Source: Micrococcus cohnii (GTDB lineage Bacteria; Actinomycetota; Actinomycetes; Actinomycetales; Micrococcaceae). Taken from it: DNA of 64,000 bases. Below the pieces are notes generated by a model. The model was not told where the DNA came from, did no database searches, and worked only from the letters and a program-made list of their open reading frames with translations. The stretch spans positions 1,674,001 through 1,738,000 of the forward strand of contig NZ_JACHNA010000001.1 in NCBI RefSeq assembly GCF_014205175.1. Reading direction: 5' to 3'. Every line of letters starts with the position of its first letter. The first letter of the stretch is position 1. Made by a program: the position numbers and the translations under genes. Below are positions 27,901 through 35,882 of this stretch, one piece after another.

Positions 27901-28583
27901 CGCAGCCGGTCGGCGACGCGGCGCTGGGTTGGCTCATGGAGCCCGGGGAGGAGGTGCTGCGCCCCGAGCGCGGCTTCTTCCTCGACACCACCTGGCGCAT
28001 GCACTCCGCTTTGACCGCGCCGGTCTCGCGGCTGTCCTACGACGGCCAGCTGCACGCGAACACGGCGGTCACCGACCTCCGGCACCTCGACGGCGTCGAG
28101 CCCGGGCTGCATCCGGTGCCGGTCGTGCACGAGGGCAACGCGGTCTCCTCGCCCGAGGAGGCGGCCGCCGTCGTGGATGTGGTGCGCGAGGTCACCGGGC
28201 GTTCCTGGACCCCGGGGGCCGGCGCCGCGCCGCGGCCGCTGACCGACGAGGACGTGATCGTCGTGGCGCCCTACAACGGGCAGGTCGCGACCGTGCGCGA
28301 GGCGCTCGACGCCGCCGGGTTCGGGGGCACCACCGTCGGCACGGTGGACAAGTTCCAGGGCCGGGAGGCGCCCGTGGCGATCCTGACGATGGCCGCTTCG
28401 AGCCCCGACGAGGTCGCCCGTGGGCTTGACTTCCTCCTCAGCCGCAACCGGCTGAACGTGTCGATCTCCCGGGGCCAGTGGGCGTGCTTCCTGGTCCACT
28501 CCCCCGCGCTGACCGACGCGCTGCCCACGAATCCCGCGGACCTGGCGACGATCGGCGCGTTCCTGCGGCTCGTGCAGCGCTGA
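24975..28583 (+). CDS. TM0106-type RecB-like nuclease fused to SF1 helicase
   Basis: A 1,202-residue multidomain protein. The N-terminal RecB-like PD-(D/E)XK nuclease shows GYADFLV, VVDTKLARH and LLQIAAYADLLD (about residues 118-160), with a cysteine cluster CGQCAAC. A DEDD RNase H-like segment follows with DLFFDFEGDPLW (about 318). The C-terminal superfamily 1 helicase has Walker A GPPGTGKTHVG (about 830), VIDEAGQ, GDPQQLPQV, DKFQGREAPV and a final SRNRLNVSISRGQ. Such proteins are thought to act in DNA repair or defence; the substrate is unknown. TAGGGT lies 6 nt before the ATG, suggesting a leaderless mRNA. It ends 1 bp from the convergent ligase gene. Confidence 0.86.
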   Translation: MVTFTPDLSSFLLSPSDLTAVATCEYGWLHDAVDPRLGRAPRPDQEGGFLERVSALGDAHEARTLERLKAERGPDGVVELPRAAAHTPEGIADAVAASRQALTSGAPVVFQAMLHDGVFGGYADFLVREADGAYEVVDTKLARHARVTALLQIAAYADLLDGMGVPRARHGSLWLGDGTAHRVDLEEIIPVYRRQRARLEGRLRAHMDAGRPVAWDDDVAVCGQCAACEEAVAEHRDVLLTAGATRVQRTRLRKEGVRTLEDLAATEHAPAGLSERTWRGLREQARLQLQEPEPDGAPPRQVIDPAALRGLPAPDAGDLFFDFEGDPLWVSPAGDMEGLEYLWGWVETPDGDTARTAFADFRFTGLWADTRAEERAALQEFVRMVEARRAAHPHMRIYHYAAYEVTALKRLTVRHGVGEAELDDWLRAGLFVDLYATVRAGLRAGVPSYSIKKLEPLYMGADHRDADGVTTAADSVTEYHAYAEAAEAADDGDPEAAREAQRLRAAIEDYNRYDCVSTARLRDWLLGLVGRQTAPAADAPPEPVVDEVETEDPRSESVVADEALEQDLLALVPEDADAPLDDEQRGVALLAAGLGFFRREAKPQWWAFFDRAVSPPDEWQNPRANVLADRVDVLEDWHRPSSRARTLQRVVQVTGHLEAGTELTEGAESRTVYDDVPSSRRDELTAHAVRWIGPRTAVEQVDHRPDGRSTLTLREKVPLDVDPHAQLPSAAFAHTVIPSETLQERLRDHARLTRSLGVLPRADRSETADAEQAPEAPPTAVFDILARRVPATTGRPLAAVTADARAGVLDGVDALVEALESARGSYVAVQGPPGTGKTHVGSHAVKALVERGWRVGITGQSHAVVENFLAKLVRIGIPAEQVGKEKGRRDDDRERPWTALPNRATAFAHLAEPGHVLGGTAWTFAHADAPEVDLLVIDEAGQFSLAMTLAAAARARTVLLLGDPQQLPQVTQGTHPQPVGDAALGWLMEPGEEVLRPERGFFLDTTWRMHSALTAPVSRLSYDGQLHANTAVTDLRHLDGVEPGLHPVPVVHEGNAVSSPEEAAAVVDVVREVTGRSWTPGAGAAPRPLTDEDVIVVAPYNGQVATVREALDAAGFGGTTVGTVDKFQGREAPVAILTMAASSPDEVARGLDFLLSRNRLNVSISRGQWACFLVHSPALTDALPTNPADLATIGAFLRLVQR

Positions 28584-28584
28584 G

Positions 28585-30153
28585 TCAGCCGGCCTCGCCC
28601 TGGCGCAGCCGGTGGCGCTGCAGTTTGCCGGAGGGCGTTCTGGGCAGGCTCGGCACGACGTGCACCCGCCGCGGGTAGGCGTGCTTCGAGTACTCATCGC
28701 GCACCGTCGCCTGCAGCTCGGCGGCCAGCGCGGCCTCGTCCGGCACGGGGCCGGTGGGCACCACGAAGGCGACGACCTCCTGCCCCCGTACCCCCTCCGG
28801 GTCCGGCATGCCGACGACGGCCACGTCCTTCACCCGCGGATGGCGGATGAGCACGGACTCCACGTCGAACGGGCCGATCCGGTAGCCCGCGGCGAGGATG
28901 ACGTCGTCGTCGCGGGAGGTGAAGAAGAACCAGCCGTCCGCGTCCTGCGTGCCGGTGTCCCCCGTGAGGTACCAGCGGCCGTCCGCGGTGAAGCGGGAGG
29001 CGGTCGTGTCCGGGTCGTCGAGGTAGCCGGGGAACCAGAACAGGGGTGAGGTCGCGTCGATCGCGATCTGCCCCTCACGCAGGACCGCGTCGATCCCCGG
29101 CATCGGCGCGCCCATGGAGCCGGGGCGGGCCGGTTGCGCGAGCTCGGGGTGGGCGTGGGTGCAGATCACCATGCCCAGCTCGGTCTGCCCGTAGTGGTCG
29201 CGGATCTCCGCGCCGAGCGCCTGCCGGCCCCACTCGAGCATGGACGGAGGCAGCGGCTCTCCCGCGGAGCAGACCCGGCGCAGCCGCAGCGGCGCCTCCT
29301 CCGTGACCTGGCCTGCCTTGGCGAGGGCGCGGAACATCGTGGGAGCGCCGGCCAGGTTGGTGACGCCCTGGGCGCGGACCACCTCGGCCATGGCGGCCGG
29401 GGAGAATCGGCCGCGGTACTGCAGGGAGGTCGCACCGAGCATCAGGGTGCCGACGATCCCGTAGTAGAGCCCGTAGGCCCAACCGTGGTCGGCGGCGTTC
29501 CAGAACACGTCCTCCGGGCGCAGGTCCACGGAGAAGGTGAGGTACGCGGCAAAGGCGGCAGCGGCCCGCAGCGGCACGGGCACACCCTTGGGATGGCCGG
29601 TGGTGCCGGAGGTGAACAGCAGGGCGATCGGCCCGTCACCGCCGACGGCCGTGTCCTCCGCGAGCGGCTCGGCCGCGGCGAGCTCGTCCCACTCGGGGCC
29701 GGTGCGCACGATCGCGATGCCGGCGATCCCCTCGAGCTTGGCGGCCTGGTCCGGCTCCGCGACGACGAGCCGCGCGGCGGCCCCCTCGATGCGGGTCTGC
29801 GCCGCCCCGGCGGCAAAGGCCGTGAACAGGGGCACGTGCACAGCGCCGAGCCGCCACAGCGCCAGCGCCGTGACCACCAGCTCCTCCCGTTTGGACATCA
29901 TCACGGGCACCCGGTCGCCTCGCCGGACGCCACGGGCGGCCAGCCCGGAGGCCAGGCGTCGGGACCGCTCGGCGAGCTCCCCGAAGGTGAGGTCGACGGC
30001 GGTCATGTCCTCGGCCACGAAGCGGAAGGCGACGTCGTCGGCGGGCCAGCGGTCGCACAGCAGCTGGGCGGCACAGGCGTCCGGGGTGTCGACCTCGGCG
30101 ACCCATCCGGCCATGAGCCGGTCGATCGTGGGGGTGGCGGCAGGATCGGTCAT
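28585..30153 (-). CDS. AMP-dependent acyl-CoA synthetase (medium-chain type)
   Basis: A 522-residue adenylate-forming enzyme. The phosphate loop is LLFTSGTTGHPKGVP. DHYGQTELGM is the A5 motif, and YLTGDTGTQDADGWFFFTSRDDDVI with AAGYRIGPFDVE is the A7-A8 hinge typical of acetyl/medium-chain (ACSM-like) ligases. It ends in GKLQRHRLR with the catalytic lysine. Start 30153 has GAGGAGA upstream. It converges on the helicase gene and is divergent from purB. The substrate may be a short or medium-chain or aromatic acid; there is no PaaR operator upstream, so it is probably outside the paa regulon. Confidence 0.85.
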   Translation of the reverse strand: MTDPAATPTIDRLMAGWVAEVDTPDACAAQLLCDRWPADDVAFRFVAEDMTAVDLTFGELAERSRRLASGLAARGVRRGDRVPVMMSKREELVVTALALWRLGAVHVPLFTAFAAGAAQTRIEGAAARLVVAEPDQAAKLEGIAGIAIVRTGPEWDELAAAEPLAEDTAVGGDGPIALLFTSGTTGHPKGVPVPLRAAAAFAAYLTFSVDLRPEDVFWNAADHGWAYGLYYGIVGTLMLGATSLQYRGRFSPAAMAEVVRAQGVTNLAGAPTMFRALAKAGQVTEEAPLRLRRVCSAGEPLPPSMLEWGRQALGAEIRDHYGQTELGMVICTHAHPELAQPARPGSMGAPMPGIDAVLREGQIAIDATSPLFWFPGYLDDPDTTASRFTADGRWYLTGDTGTQDADGWFFFTSRDDDVILAAGYRIGPFDVESVLIRHPRVKDVAVVGMPDPEGVRGQEVVAFVVPTGPVPDEAALAAELQATVRDEYSKHAYPRRVHVVPSLPRTPSGKLQRHRLRQGEAG

Positions 30154-30323
30154 CTGGGTCTCCTCATCCCTCGGGTGCGCTGTTCCGGCACCGACGTCGG
30201 CCCGCTCAACGCTAGGAGCGCGGCACGGCCCCGACCGGAGTGGGACTCCGTGTTGCGCGGCAGGCGCCGGCAGGATGGCGGCATGACCGCATCCAGGACT
30301 GTGCACCACACCAGGCCTGTCAC

Positions 30324-30372
30324 CACAGTGGGCGGCATGAGGGCCGAAACAGCGGTCATTCCGCCCAGTGTG
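30324..30372. promoter_or_regulatory. Long imperfect palindrome in the acyl-CoA synthetase / purB gap
   Basis: Arms CACAGTGGGCGG (30324-30335) and CCGCCCAGTGTG (30361-30372) pair with one mismatch, and ATGA / TCAT continue the pairing inside them. It lies 45-93 bp before the purB start in a divergent intergenic region. An operator or an RNA hairpin are both possible; no T-tract is present. Confidence 0.45.
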
Positions 30373-30416
30373 ATGACCGGGCAGCGGGATGATCCCCCCG
30401 GTGTCAGAATGGACAC

Positions 30417-31862
30417 ATGAGTTCGCAGCCCTCCGCCACGTCCGCCGCCACCGCCGACCGCCGCCCGCTGGGCGACGCCGGAATCGCCCTCGGCCCGCTC
30501 GACGGCCGCTACCGCGCCGCCGTCGAACCGCTCGTCGAGCACCTCTCGGAGGCCGCGCTGAACCGCAACCGCATCCACGTCGAGGTCGAGTGGTTCATCC
30601 ACCTCTCGGAGCAGCAGACGCTGCCGGGCCTGGCCCCGCTGACCGACGAGCAGAAGGCCGGCCTGCGCCGGATCGTCGCGGATTTCGGGCCGGACGAGGT
30701 CGCCGAGCTGGCCGAGATCGAGCAGGTCACGGTGCACGATGTGAAGGCCATCGAGTACTTCATCGGCCGTCGACTCGAGGCCCTCGGCCTGGCGGAGAAG
30801 ACCGCGCTGGTGCACTTCGCGTGCACCTCCGAGGACATCAACAACCTGGCCTACGCCGTCGGCGCGCGCGACGCGATCCAGCAGGCCTGGCTGCCGGCCG
30901 CCCGCGCCATGCTCGAGTCGATCTCGACGATGGCCGCCTCCGCCGCGGACACCCCGATGCTCTCGCGCACCCACGGTCAGCCGGCCACGCCGACGACGCT
31001 CGGCAAGGAGATGGCCGTGTTCGTCCACCGCCTGAGCCGTCAGCTGCGGCGCATCGAAGGCCAGGAGTTCCTCGGCAAGATCAACGGGGCCACCGGCACC
31101 TATGCGGCGCACCTGGCCGCCGCCCCGCAGACCGACTGGCAGCGGATCGCCCGCACGTTCGTCGAGGGGCTGGGCCTGACGTGGAACCCGCTGACCACGC
31201 AGATCGAGTCCCACGACTGGCAGGCCGAGCTGTACGCGGACGTCGCCCGGTTCAACCGCATCCTGCACGGCTTCTGCGTCGATGTGTGGAGCTACATCTC
31301 GATCGGCTACTTCGCGCAGGTGCCGGTCGCGGGGGCCACCGGGTCCTCGACCATGCCGCACAAGGTGAACCCGATCCGCTTCGAGAACGCCGAGGCAAAC
31401 CTCGAGCTCTCCTGCGCCCTGCTGGACTCGCTCGGCGCGACGCTCGTCGAGTCCCGCTGGCAGCGAGATCTGACCGACTCCACCTCGCAGCGCAACATCG
31501 GCGTCGCGCTCGGCCACTCGATGCTCGCGCTGTCGAACGTCACGAAGGGCATGGGCCAGCTCACGGTGGCCGAGCCGGTGCTCGCCGACGACCTCGACGG
31601 CAACTGGGAGGTGCTCGGCGAAGCCGTGCAGACCGTGATGCGCGCCGAGGCCCTCAACGGGGCCGAGGGCATGGACAACCCCTACGAGCGTCTCAAGGAA
31701 CTCACCCGCGGCCACCGCGTGGACGGCGAGCGCATGCGCGAGTTCGTCCAGGGCCTCGGCCTGCCGCAGGACGCGCAGGAGCGCCTGCTCGAGCTCACCC
31801 CGGGCACGTACACGGGCATCGCGGCGCAGCTGGCCGCCGAGCACGGCCCGACTCGAGGCTGA
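30417..31862 (+). CDS. purB: Adenylosuccinate lyase
   Basis: A 481-residue fumarase/aspartase-superfamily enzyme of purine synthesis. It splits SAICAR and adenylosuccinate, releasing fumarate. GPLDGRYR is near the N terminus, TSEDINNLAY and RTHGQPATPTTLGKE form active-site regions, and the signature is GSSTMPHKVNPI. Length matches the E. coli-type longer PurB. There is no Shine-Dalgarno sequence; CAGAAT lies 6 nt before the ATG, suggesting a leaderless transcript. It stands alone, as is common for purB in actinobacteria. Confidence 0.96.
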   Translation: MSSQPSATSAATADRRPLGDAGIALGPLDGRYRAAVEPLVEHLSEAALNRNRIHVEVEWFIHLSEQQTLPGLAPLTDEQKAGLRRIVADFGPDEVAELAEIEQVTVHDVKAIEYFIGRRLEALGLAEKTALVHFACTSEDINNLAYAVGARDAIQQAWLPAARAMLESISTMAASAADTPMLSRTHGQPATPTTLGKEMAVFVHRLSRQLRRIEGQEFLGKINGATGTYAAHLAAAPQTDWQRIARTFVEGLGLTWNPLTTQIESHDWQAELYADVARFNRILHGFCVDVWSYISIGYFAQVPVAGATGSSTMPHKVNPIRFENAEANLELSCALLDSLGATLVESRWQRDLTDSTSQRNIGVALGHSMLALSNVTKGMGQLTVAEPVLADDLDGNWEVLGEAVQTVMRAEALNGAEGMDNPYERLKELTRGHRVDGERMREFVQGLGLPQDAQERLLELTPGTYTGIAAQLAAEHGPTRG

Positions 31863-31996
31863 GCCCGGCGGGCGCCGCACCCAGTGGATTCCCCTCACTC
31901 CCGCGGAAGACGCCCAGGTCACACGGGGGTGTGGCGTTCAGCGGACGCATCGCCGACACGCCGACACGGGTCGGCGCGCGCTCCTAGACTTCCCGC

Positions 31997-32893
31997 GTGC
32001 TAACCACACTGAGCCTGCTGCCCACCCTCGTGCTCGGCACGGGTGAGAACCGTGACCCGCGCCAGCTCGAGAAGGACGTGCCCGAACAGTTCGACTCCGA
32101 CGGGCAGGTCGCCGAGACCGTCTCCGCCGCGGTGACGACCCTCGACCTAATCGGCGTCGTGTTCTTCGCCATCTCCGGCGCGGTGCTGGCCGTCCGCAAG
32201 GGGTACGACATCGTCGGTTCCCTGCTGCTGGCCCTGATCGTCGCCACCGGCGGCGGCATCATCCGCGACCTCATCGTCAACGACCAGGTGCCCGCGGCCT
32301 TCCGCAACCCGTTGTATCTGGTGCTGCCGGTGGTCGCGACGCTGCTGGTGTTCTTCCGCGTGTTCGGGCAGAGCCGTGGACACCAGGCGGTCATGCTGTT
32401 CGACTCGGTCGGGCTGGCCGTGTACTGCGTGGTCGGCACCCGCATCGCTCTGCTGGGCGGCATCGACTCGATCGGGGCCATCGTGCTCGGCCTCGTCTCG
32501 GCGGTCGGCGGCGGCATGCTGCGCGACGTCGTGGCCGGGGAGCCGCCGGCCATATTCGGCGGTCGCGGCTGGTACGCGCTCTCGGCCCTGATCGGCGCGA
32601 CCCTGACCGCCGTGCTGGGCGCCGTGGAGTGGCTGAACATCCTCACGTCCGTGGGTGTCATGGCCGGCGTGCTCGCCCTGCGTCTGCTGTCTCTGCGGCA
32701 GGGCTGGCCCGCCCCCGGCGCGGACATCGCCGGGCTCGAGCAGGCCCAGCGCGAAGACCCGGACGCCGAGCCTCCGGTGGAGGACGTGCGCGACCGCGAG
32801 AGCGCGGACGGCGGAGTGGCCGCCCCCGGCGAGGGGGACGCCGACGAGGGGGACCTCGACGAGGGGGCGACGAATCGCCCCGCCCGGGGCTGA
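31997..32893 (+). CDS. TRIC/UPF0126 family membrane protein (first paralog)
   Basis: A 298-residue membrane protein with about seven hydrophobic segments and two glycine-rich family repeats: VVFFAISGAVLAVRKGYDIVG...GGGIIRDL and SAVGGGMLRDVVAGEPPAIF. The fold is shared with trimeric intracellular cation (TRIC) channels and YicG-type proteins, so an ion channel or glycine-transport role has been suggested for relatives. The C-terminal 60 residues are acidic and cytoplasmic. The GTG start has TAGACT 6 nt upstream and no ribosome-binding site, so it may be leaderless. A second paralog follows after 59 bp. Confidence 0.85.
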   Translation: MLTTLSLLPTLVLGTGENRDPRQLEKDVPEQFDSDGQVAETVSAAVTTLDLIGVVFFAISGAVLAVRKGYDIVGSLLLALIVATGGGIIRDLIVNDQVPAAFRNPLYLVLPVVATLLVFFRVFGQSRGHQAVMLFDSVGLAVYCVVGTRIALLGGIDSIGAIVLGLVSAVGGGMLRDVVAGEPPAIFGGRGWYALSALIGATLTAVLGAVEWLNILTSVGVMAGVLALRLLSLRQGWPAPGADIAGLEQAQREDPDAEPPVEDVRDRESADGGVAAPGEGDADEGDLDEGATNRPARG

Positions 32894-32952
32894 GGCCGGC
32901 CGAGACCCGGTAGCGTGCACTCCGGCACTGACACCGCACCGGAGAGGAACAC

Positions 32953-33984
32953 ATGGAGCACGTGCAGTCCGTCCTGGGCGAGCTGCCCTGGCTCATGACC
33001 GCGCTCGATCTGATCGGCGTGTTCTTCTTCGCCACGTCGGGGGCGCTGCTGGCCACGCGCAAGGGTTTCGACCTGGTGGGCTCGGTGTTCCTGTCCCTGC
33101 TGGCCGGTCTCGGCGGAGGCGTCACGCGCGACGTCCTGCTGGACCGCGGCATGCCGGCTTCCCTCGAGAACCCGGTGTATCTGATCCCGCCGTTGCTGGT
33201 GGCGCTGCTGGTGTACATCAAGGTGATCCATCCCAACCGGCTGATCCTGACGATCACGGTGTTCGACGCCGGCGGGCTCGCCCTGTTCACGGTCACCGGA
33301 GCAATGGTGGCGCTCGAACACGGCGCGAACCCGGCCGCCACGGTGGTCATCGCGAGTCTGGGCGCACTGGGCGGCGGCCTGCTGCGCGACATCGTCGCCA
33401 ATGAGGTCCCGTCGATCTTCGATCCTCGCGGCGTGTACGTCGTGCCCACCGTCGTCGGGGCGGTCGCGGCGACCTGGATCGGCATGCACGGGCATCTCAA
33501 CGCCGTGACGGGCACACTGATCGCCACGCTGATCTTCACGATCCGCATGGCCGGCTACCGCTACAACTGGCGTTTCCCGGGCGCGGACATCTCCATGGAC
33601 CAGGACTCGATTGACCGGCTGCGCGCCGCCGCCGTGCAGGCGCAGGAGGCCGCCCGCCGCCGAGCCGTGCCGATGCGCCGCACCCGCGATGTGGGCCCCA
33701 GTCTGGAACCGGCCCTCGAGCCCGCCGGTGACGCCCCGGACCCTGTCGGCACCGGACAGCAGGCCCCGCTGGGCCCCCGCGAGGAGTACCAGGACCAGGT
33801 GTACGTCGAGGACTACGACCCCATGACGCAGGCCATCACGGTCGTGGACCGGGCCTCCGGCCAGGTGGCTCACCTCGACGCCGAGACCGGCGTCATGGAC
33901 GTGACCGACCCGCGCACCGGCTGGGTCCGCTCCTACGACGACCCCGAGGACGACTGGGTGAAGCGCGACGCGCAGGAGGATTGA
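32953..33984 (+). CDS. TRIC/UPF0126 family membrane protein (second paralog) with long cytoplasmic tail
   Basis: A 343-residue protein whose first 210 residues repeat the TRIC-like fold (FFFATSGALLATRKGFDLVG, GGGVTRDVL, ALGGGLLRDIVANEVPSIF). After a positively charged helix near residue 225 comes a 110-residue tail with VYVEDYDPMTQ and a repeated acidic pattern that I cannot assign to a domain. GGAGAGG lies before the ATG, unlike the first paralog. Two family members in tandem could form a heteromeric channel; that is inferred only from adjacency. Confidence 0.82.
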   Translation: MEHVQSVLGELPWLMTALDLIGVFFFATSGALLATRKGFDLVGSVFLSLLAGLGGGVTRDVLLDRGMPASLENPVYLIPPLLVALLVYIKVIHPNRLILTITVFDAGGLALFTVTGAMVALEHGANPAATVVIASLGALGGGLLRDIVANEVPSIFDPRGVYVVPTVVGAVAATWIGMHGHLNAVTGTLIATLIFTIRMAGYRYNWRFPGADISMDQDSIDRLRAAAVQAQEAARRRAVPMRRTRDVGPSLEPALEPAGDAPDPVGTGQQAPLGPREEYQDQVYVEDYDPMTQAITVVDRASGQVAHLDAETGVMDVTDPRTGWVRSYDDPEDDWVKRDAQED

Positions 33985-34051
33985 GTCCACGCCGTCGTGG
34001 CCCTGAGCAGCACGGGCGGTGCACGCCCCGGCAGGACTATGATGAGAGTCC

Positions 34052-35578
34052 ATGACAGGCACCGCCGACACGGCCACCGCTCCTTCCCACCGCCGCCTCG
34101 GCTTCGATCGCGAGAAGTACATCGCGATGCAGTCCGAGCACATCCAGAACCGCCGCGACCAGATCGGCGGCAAGCTCTACCTCGAGATGGGCGGCAAGCT
34201 CTTCGACGACCTGCACGCCTCCCGCGTGCTGCCCGGCTTCACGCCGGACAACAAGATCGCGATGCTCGAGCAGCTCAAGGACGAGACCGAGATCCTGGTC
34301 TGCTTCAATGCGAAGGACCTCGAGCGGAACAAGGTTCGCGCGGATCTGGGCATCACATATGAGGACGACGTGCTGCGCCTCGTGGACGTGTTCCGCGAAC
34401 GCGGGTTCCTTGTCGAGCACGTGGTCGTCACGCAGCTGGAGGAGACGAACCACCGCGCCGGCGCGTTCATCGAGCGGCTCGAACGGCTCGGCCTGACGGT
34501 CGCCCAGCACCGGGTGATCCCCGGCTATCCGCATGCGACGGCCCGCATCGTCTCCGACGAGGGGTTCGGCCGGAACCAGTGGTCTCAGACCACCCGTGAC
34601 CTCGTCGTGGTGACGGCCCCGGGACCGGGTTCCGGCAAGCTCGCCACCTGCCTGAGCCAGATCTACCACGACCATGCCCGCGGCATCCGCTCGGGCTACG
34701 CGAAGTTCGAGACGTTCCCGATCTGGAACCTGCCGCTCGAGCACCCCGTGAACGTCGCCTACGAGGCGGCGACGGCCGATCTGGACGACATCAATCTGAT
34801 CGACCCGTTCCATCTGGCCGCCCACGGCGAGCAGGTGACCAGCTACAACCGGGACGTCGAGGTCTTCCCACTGCTCGCGGCGCTGCTGGAGAAGCTCACC
34901 GGCTCCTCACCGTATGCCTCCCCCACCGAAATGGGCGTGAACATGGCCGGCCACGCGATCGTCGACGACGAGGCGTGCCGGGAGGCCGCCACACAGGAGA
35001 TCATCCGGCGGTACTACAAGGCGGTCGTCGAGGAGGCCATCACCGATGACGACGACGAGGTCTCCGAGCGCATCGCCCTGGTGATGTCCCGGCTGGGGCT
35101 GAGCTCGGAGTCTCGGCGCGTCGTCGAGGCGGCGTTGGCGGTGCAGGCGCGCACGGGCGAGCCGGGCTCGGCGGTGCAGCTGCACGACGGCACGATCGTC
35201 ACGGGCAAGACGAGCCCGCTGCTGGGCTGCTCGGCGGCGATGCTGCTGAACGCGCTCAAGGAGCTGGCCAGGATCGACGACGACGCGCTGCTGCTCTCGC
35301 CGGAGTCGATCGAGCCGATCCAGACGCTCAAGACCGCGCATCTGGGCTCGAAGAACCCGCGGCTGCACACCGATGAGGTGCTCATCGCGCTGTCCGTGTC
35401 CGCGGCGAGCGACGAGAAGGCCCGGCGGGCGCTGGGCGCTCTACGTCAGCTCGAAGGGTGCGATGTGCACACCACCACGATCCTCGGGAACGTCGACGAA
35501 AGTATCTTCCGCAACCTCGGCATGCTCGTGACAAGCGAGCCGACGTTCCAGAAGAAGGCGCTGTACCGGAAGCGGTGA
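34052..35578 (+). CDS. DUF1846 family protein
   Basis: A 508-residue protein of the DUF1846 family, found widely in Firmicutes and Actinobacteria. The whole length matches the family: [18 protein letters not shown] at the N terminus, [43 protein letters not shown] (a P-loop-like stretch, about residues 190-209), and [12 protein letters not shown]. The biochemical role is unresolved; a nucleotide-dependent or metabolic regulatory function is often proposed from the loop. TATGAT lies 8 nt before the ATG. The gene is followed by an unusual cluster of 31-bp repeats. Confidence 0.9.
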   Translation: MTGTADTATAPSHRRLGFDREKYIAMQSEHIQNRRDQIGGKLYLEMGGKLFDDLHASRVLPGFTPDNKIAMLEQLKDETEILVCFNAKDLERNKVRADLGITYEDDVLRLVDVFRERGFLVEHVVVTQLEETNHRAGAFIERLERLGLTVAQHRVIPGYPHATARIVSDEGFGRNQWSQTTRDLVVVTAPGPGSGKLATCLSQIYHDHARGIRSGYAKFETFPIWNLPLEHPVNVAYEAATADLDDINLIDPFHLAAHGEQVTSYNRDVEVFPLLAALLEKLTGSSPYASPTEMGVNMAGHAIVDDEACREAATQEIIRRYYKAVVEEAITDDDDEVSERIALVMSRLGLSSESRRVVEAALAVQARTGEPGSAVQLHDGTIVTGKTSPLLGCSAAMLLNALKELARIDDDALLLSPESIEPIQTLKTAHLGSKNPRLHTDEVLIALSVSAASDEKARRALGALRQLEGCDVHTTTILGNVDESIFRNLGMLVTSEPTFQKKALYRKR

Positions 35579-35659
35579 GGCCGCGGCCCGGCTGCTCTGC
35601 GACCTCGTGGGGCGGGGCGGTGCGGTGGCGCGGGGTGGTGGCGCGGGGTGGTGCGACCC

Positions 35660-35872
35660 CGCGCAGTCATGCCAGCGGGCACTCCAACCCCGAGCGGTCA
35701 CGCCAGCGGGCGGTATCGCGGACAAATCAGCCTCCATACCGCCCGCACGCATGACCGAAGCCCCGCGAAACGCCCGCACGCATGACCGAATCCCCGCGAA
35801 GCGCCCGTTGGCATGACCGAATCCCCGCGAAACAACCGTTTGCATGACCGAAGCCCCGCCCCGCGCGGACCA
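35660..35872. repeat. Cluster of 31-bp repeats arranged around a palindrome
   Basis: Four units beginning GCATGACCGA start at 35749, 35780, 35811 and 35842, an exact 31-bp period. Upstream, two similar units in the opposite orientation (GTCATGCC at 35666 and GTCACGCC at 35697) are also 31 bp apart. Between them lies a perfect 11-bp inverted repeat, GCGGGCGGTAT (35706-35716) and its complement (35736-35746), with partial pairing out to 35696 and 35756. The cluster fills the gap between two convergent genes. No protein gene is convincing here. Confidence 0.75.
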
Positions 35873-35882
35873 ACGCCGAGGC

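Noticed and set aside
30389-31987. Longer frame overlapping purB
   Set aside because: It is a shadow of purB in another frame with arginine-rich composition; the PurB signature lies in the frame starting at 30417.
35740-35872. 31-bp periodic repeats as a CRISPR array
   Set aside because: The units are contiguous with gradual divergence and there are no constant repeat/unique spacer blocks; no cas genes are present and inverted units occur on the other side.
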